Shown here in pieces: positions 12,395 to 13,500 of a stretch of 13,500 nucleotides of DNA. A program made the position numbers and the translations under genes. Source of the stretch: JBHAEP01 sp041855665 (GTDB lineage: Bacteria > Patescibacteriota > Saccharimonadia > Saccharimonadales > Saccharimonadaceae). Numbering within the stretch: the first letter of the stretch is position 1; each line of letters begins with the position of its first letter. The stretch spans positions 1 through 13,500 of the forward strand of contig JBHAEP010000005.1 in the NCBI GenBank assembly GCA_041855665.1. Direction: 5' to 3'. The notes beneath the pieces were generated by a model that was not told the origin of the DNA, did not search any database, and saw nothing but the letters and a program-made list of their open reading frames with translations.

Positions 12395-13500
12395 TTAAGC
12401 ACCGAATAATCTCTCTAGCACAGTTGGTTCCGTACCTGGAATTGACGCACCTTCAGCACTAGCGGTATCAGAATTATCGGACTGCGGCTTAGCTTCACTA
12501 GGACTCGGGCTCACTTGCTCGGCTGTAATCAATAACCTTTTTTCAGCAGTGCCAAGTGGAACACAGCTAATAAGCGTTAAGACTGGCTTATCTGTTTGAT
12601 AGGTTAATTTATCAACCTGAGTCGGCATAACTACTTCTTTTTTAGTGATCGTGTAGGTGTAGCGAATTCCATTGTAGTGCATATAGATTACGTCGCCAGC
12701 ATCTAGCTTTTCATTCTGAACAAACACGAACTTATAGGCTCCCGAAGCAAAAACATCGTTACTTGAATGACCAGCGACAACAGTATTTCCAATCTGGCCA
12801 GGAACACTGTTTGCGCCAGGGATGGCAAAATGCGCAGTTCCAGTTTCCATGGCTTTCATTTGAGAATCATGATCGTTGCCAACTCCATAATGAACTGGCG
12901 CCTCGACATTAGTTTTCGGAATAATAATCTTATTCTCGGGACCAACCTCAACTGGAGCATTACTACTCACGACAATACTTTCAGGGGATGATTTTCCAGG
13001 CGAAATATACGCTGAAACTGTAGCAAAAATTGCGCGGTTATACTGCAAAAATCCAATCACCATCATCACAATCACTGCTGCTAGTATCGGTTTAAAGTGT
13101 CGACTTTTAGCCACCTTGCTCGCTTGGTTTTTGACTTTACCTCGCAAAGAATTGCGCAACTCGTCCATAGCGTCAGCTTGGGTTAAGCCTTGATCTTGAA
13201 CCTGAGAATTTCTTTCGCGCTCTTTCTCTAGGGCAGCCTGAAGGTCGGCGGTTCGTTTATTAATCTCTTCGCTAGCCTGCTGCTGAATGGTTTTATTGGC
13301 TTCGTGAACCTGACCAACGTAATACCTCTCGTAGTACTTCTGATAATATTCCTGCCATGCGCTATGATACTGCTTCCACTGCTCCTGAGTAGGGGCGGCA
13401 TGTGTTTGAGAGTGAGTTCTTTGATAAGGGTTCTGTTTGGGTTGGGCTGGAGATTGAGTTTGATTAGCTTGCTGATTATCGTTTAATCCATTTTGACTAG
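12395..13500 (-). CDS. Membrane-anchored sortase with Gln/Tyr-rich cytoplasmic N-terminus (N-terminal part cut by window edge)
   Basis: Transpeptidase that joins surface proteins or pilin subunits at the outer face of the membrane. The frame is open from the stop at 12395 to the window edge, at least 367 residues; an internal Met at 13168 is not needed as the start. Numbering from that Met: basic stretch and one membrane helix (about 25-43), sortase barrel, catalytic H134 in VAGHSS, C202 in LISCVPLG, R211 in EKRLLI; TLxSCxPxG...RL is closest to class D/E sortases. Upstream of the Met, 110 further residues form a soluble region with 23 Gln, a Pro/Gln-rich part, a YY-repeat segment (EYYQKYYERYY), and a charged likely coiled coil. 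Beyond R211 a 46-residue Ser/Pro/acidic tail follows. Topology is cytoplasmic N-terminus, one helix, extracellular catalytic domain. Confidence 0.9.
   Translation of the reverse strand, partial: SQNGLNDNQQANQTQSPAQPKQNPYQRTHSQTHAAPTQEQWKQYHSAWQEYYQKYYERYYVGQVHEANKTIQQQASEEINKRTADLQAALEKERERNSQVQDQGLTQADAMDELRNSLRGKVKNQASKVAKSRHFKPILAAVIVMMVIGFLQYNRAIFATVSAYISPGKSSPESIVVSSNAPVEVGPENKIIIPKTNVEAPVHYGVGNDHDSQMKAMETGTAHFAIPGANSVPGQIGNTVVAGHSSNDVFASGAYKFVFVQNEKLDAGDVIYMHYNGIRYTYTITKKEVVMPTQVDKLTYQTDKPVLTLISCVPLGTAEKRLLITAEQVSPSPSEAKPQSDNSDTASAEGASIPGTEPTVLERLFGA

Noticed and set aside
12767..13486. Plus-strand frames opposite the sortase gene
   Set aside because: The sortase frame is continuous through here with catalytic residues; the hydrophobic look of 13304-13486 is the complement of Gln/Tyr-rich coding.
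1..13500. Mobile element, CRISPR, toxin-antitoxin or phage defence system
   Set aside because: No transposase, integrase, direct-repeat array, target duplications or defence-type domains were seen; composition is even and genes are chromosomal in kind.

Overview
The window is about 40% GC by eye, densely packed, and reads entirely as chromosomal housekeeping and cell-surface genes. I infer a Patescibacteria/CPR bacterium, most likely Candidatus Saccharibacteria (TM7). The grounds are a full F-type ATP synthase operon with an unusually short delta subunit, a membrane sortase whose cytoplasmic N-terminus is Gln/Tyr-rich, many small stand-alone genes, and promoters that place the mRNA start on the ATG. 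The standard code works throughout, and the 17 complete genes end in TAA (12) or TAG (5), never TGA. The lineage call rests on recognition, not on a search.

Layout. 1-3400 (minus strand) is an ATP synthase operon in the order atpI-like, atpB (a), atpE (c), atpF (b), atpH (delta), atpA (alpha, cut by the window edge), with gaps of 2-38 nt and one promoter in front of atpI. 3414-3990 (plus) holds a mycoredoxin/glutaredoxin-like protein and a 68-residue zinc-ribbon-like protein whose 3' end overlaps that of the convergent ABC-F ATPase gene (3971-5635, minus). An alpha/beta hydrolase (5686-6456, plus) is divergent from the ABC-F gene and converges on a GT4 glycosyltransferase (6493-7650, minus) at a bidirectional terminator. 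A second GT4 gene (7741-8817, plus) is divergent from the first and is followed closely by smpB (8823-9302). An unrecognised 149-residue protein (9357-9806, minus) is divergent from an exonuclease III/AP endonuclease (9967-10788, plus). A HAD phosphatase (10851-11597, plus) overlaps a degenerate ribokinase-fold protein (11548-12351, plus). A sortase (12395-13500, minus) runs off the window.

How they work together. The ATP synthase couples the membrane ion gradient to ATP. The two GT4 enzymes and the sortase point to envelope and surface construction. SmpB and the ABC-F protein act on the ribosome (rescue and translation factor), and ExoA/XthA repairs abasic DNA. No tRNA, rRNA, tmRNA, IS element, prophage, CRISPR array or defence cassette was seen.

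The most distinctive signal is transcriptional. Five genes (at 5635-, 5686+, 7650-, 7741+ and 9967+) each have a perfect extended -10 element (TGnTATAAT) ending 6-8 nt before the ATG, which predicts leaderless mRNAs. The unknown gene at 9357-9806 instead has a predicted leader of about 90 nt carrying two inverted repeats and its own strong terminator, so it is the best candidate here for a regulated, undescribed function.
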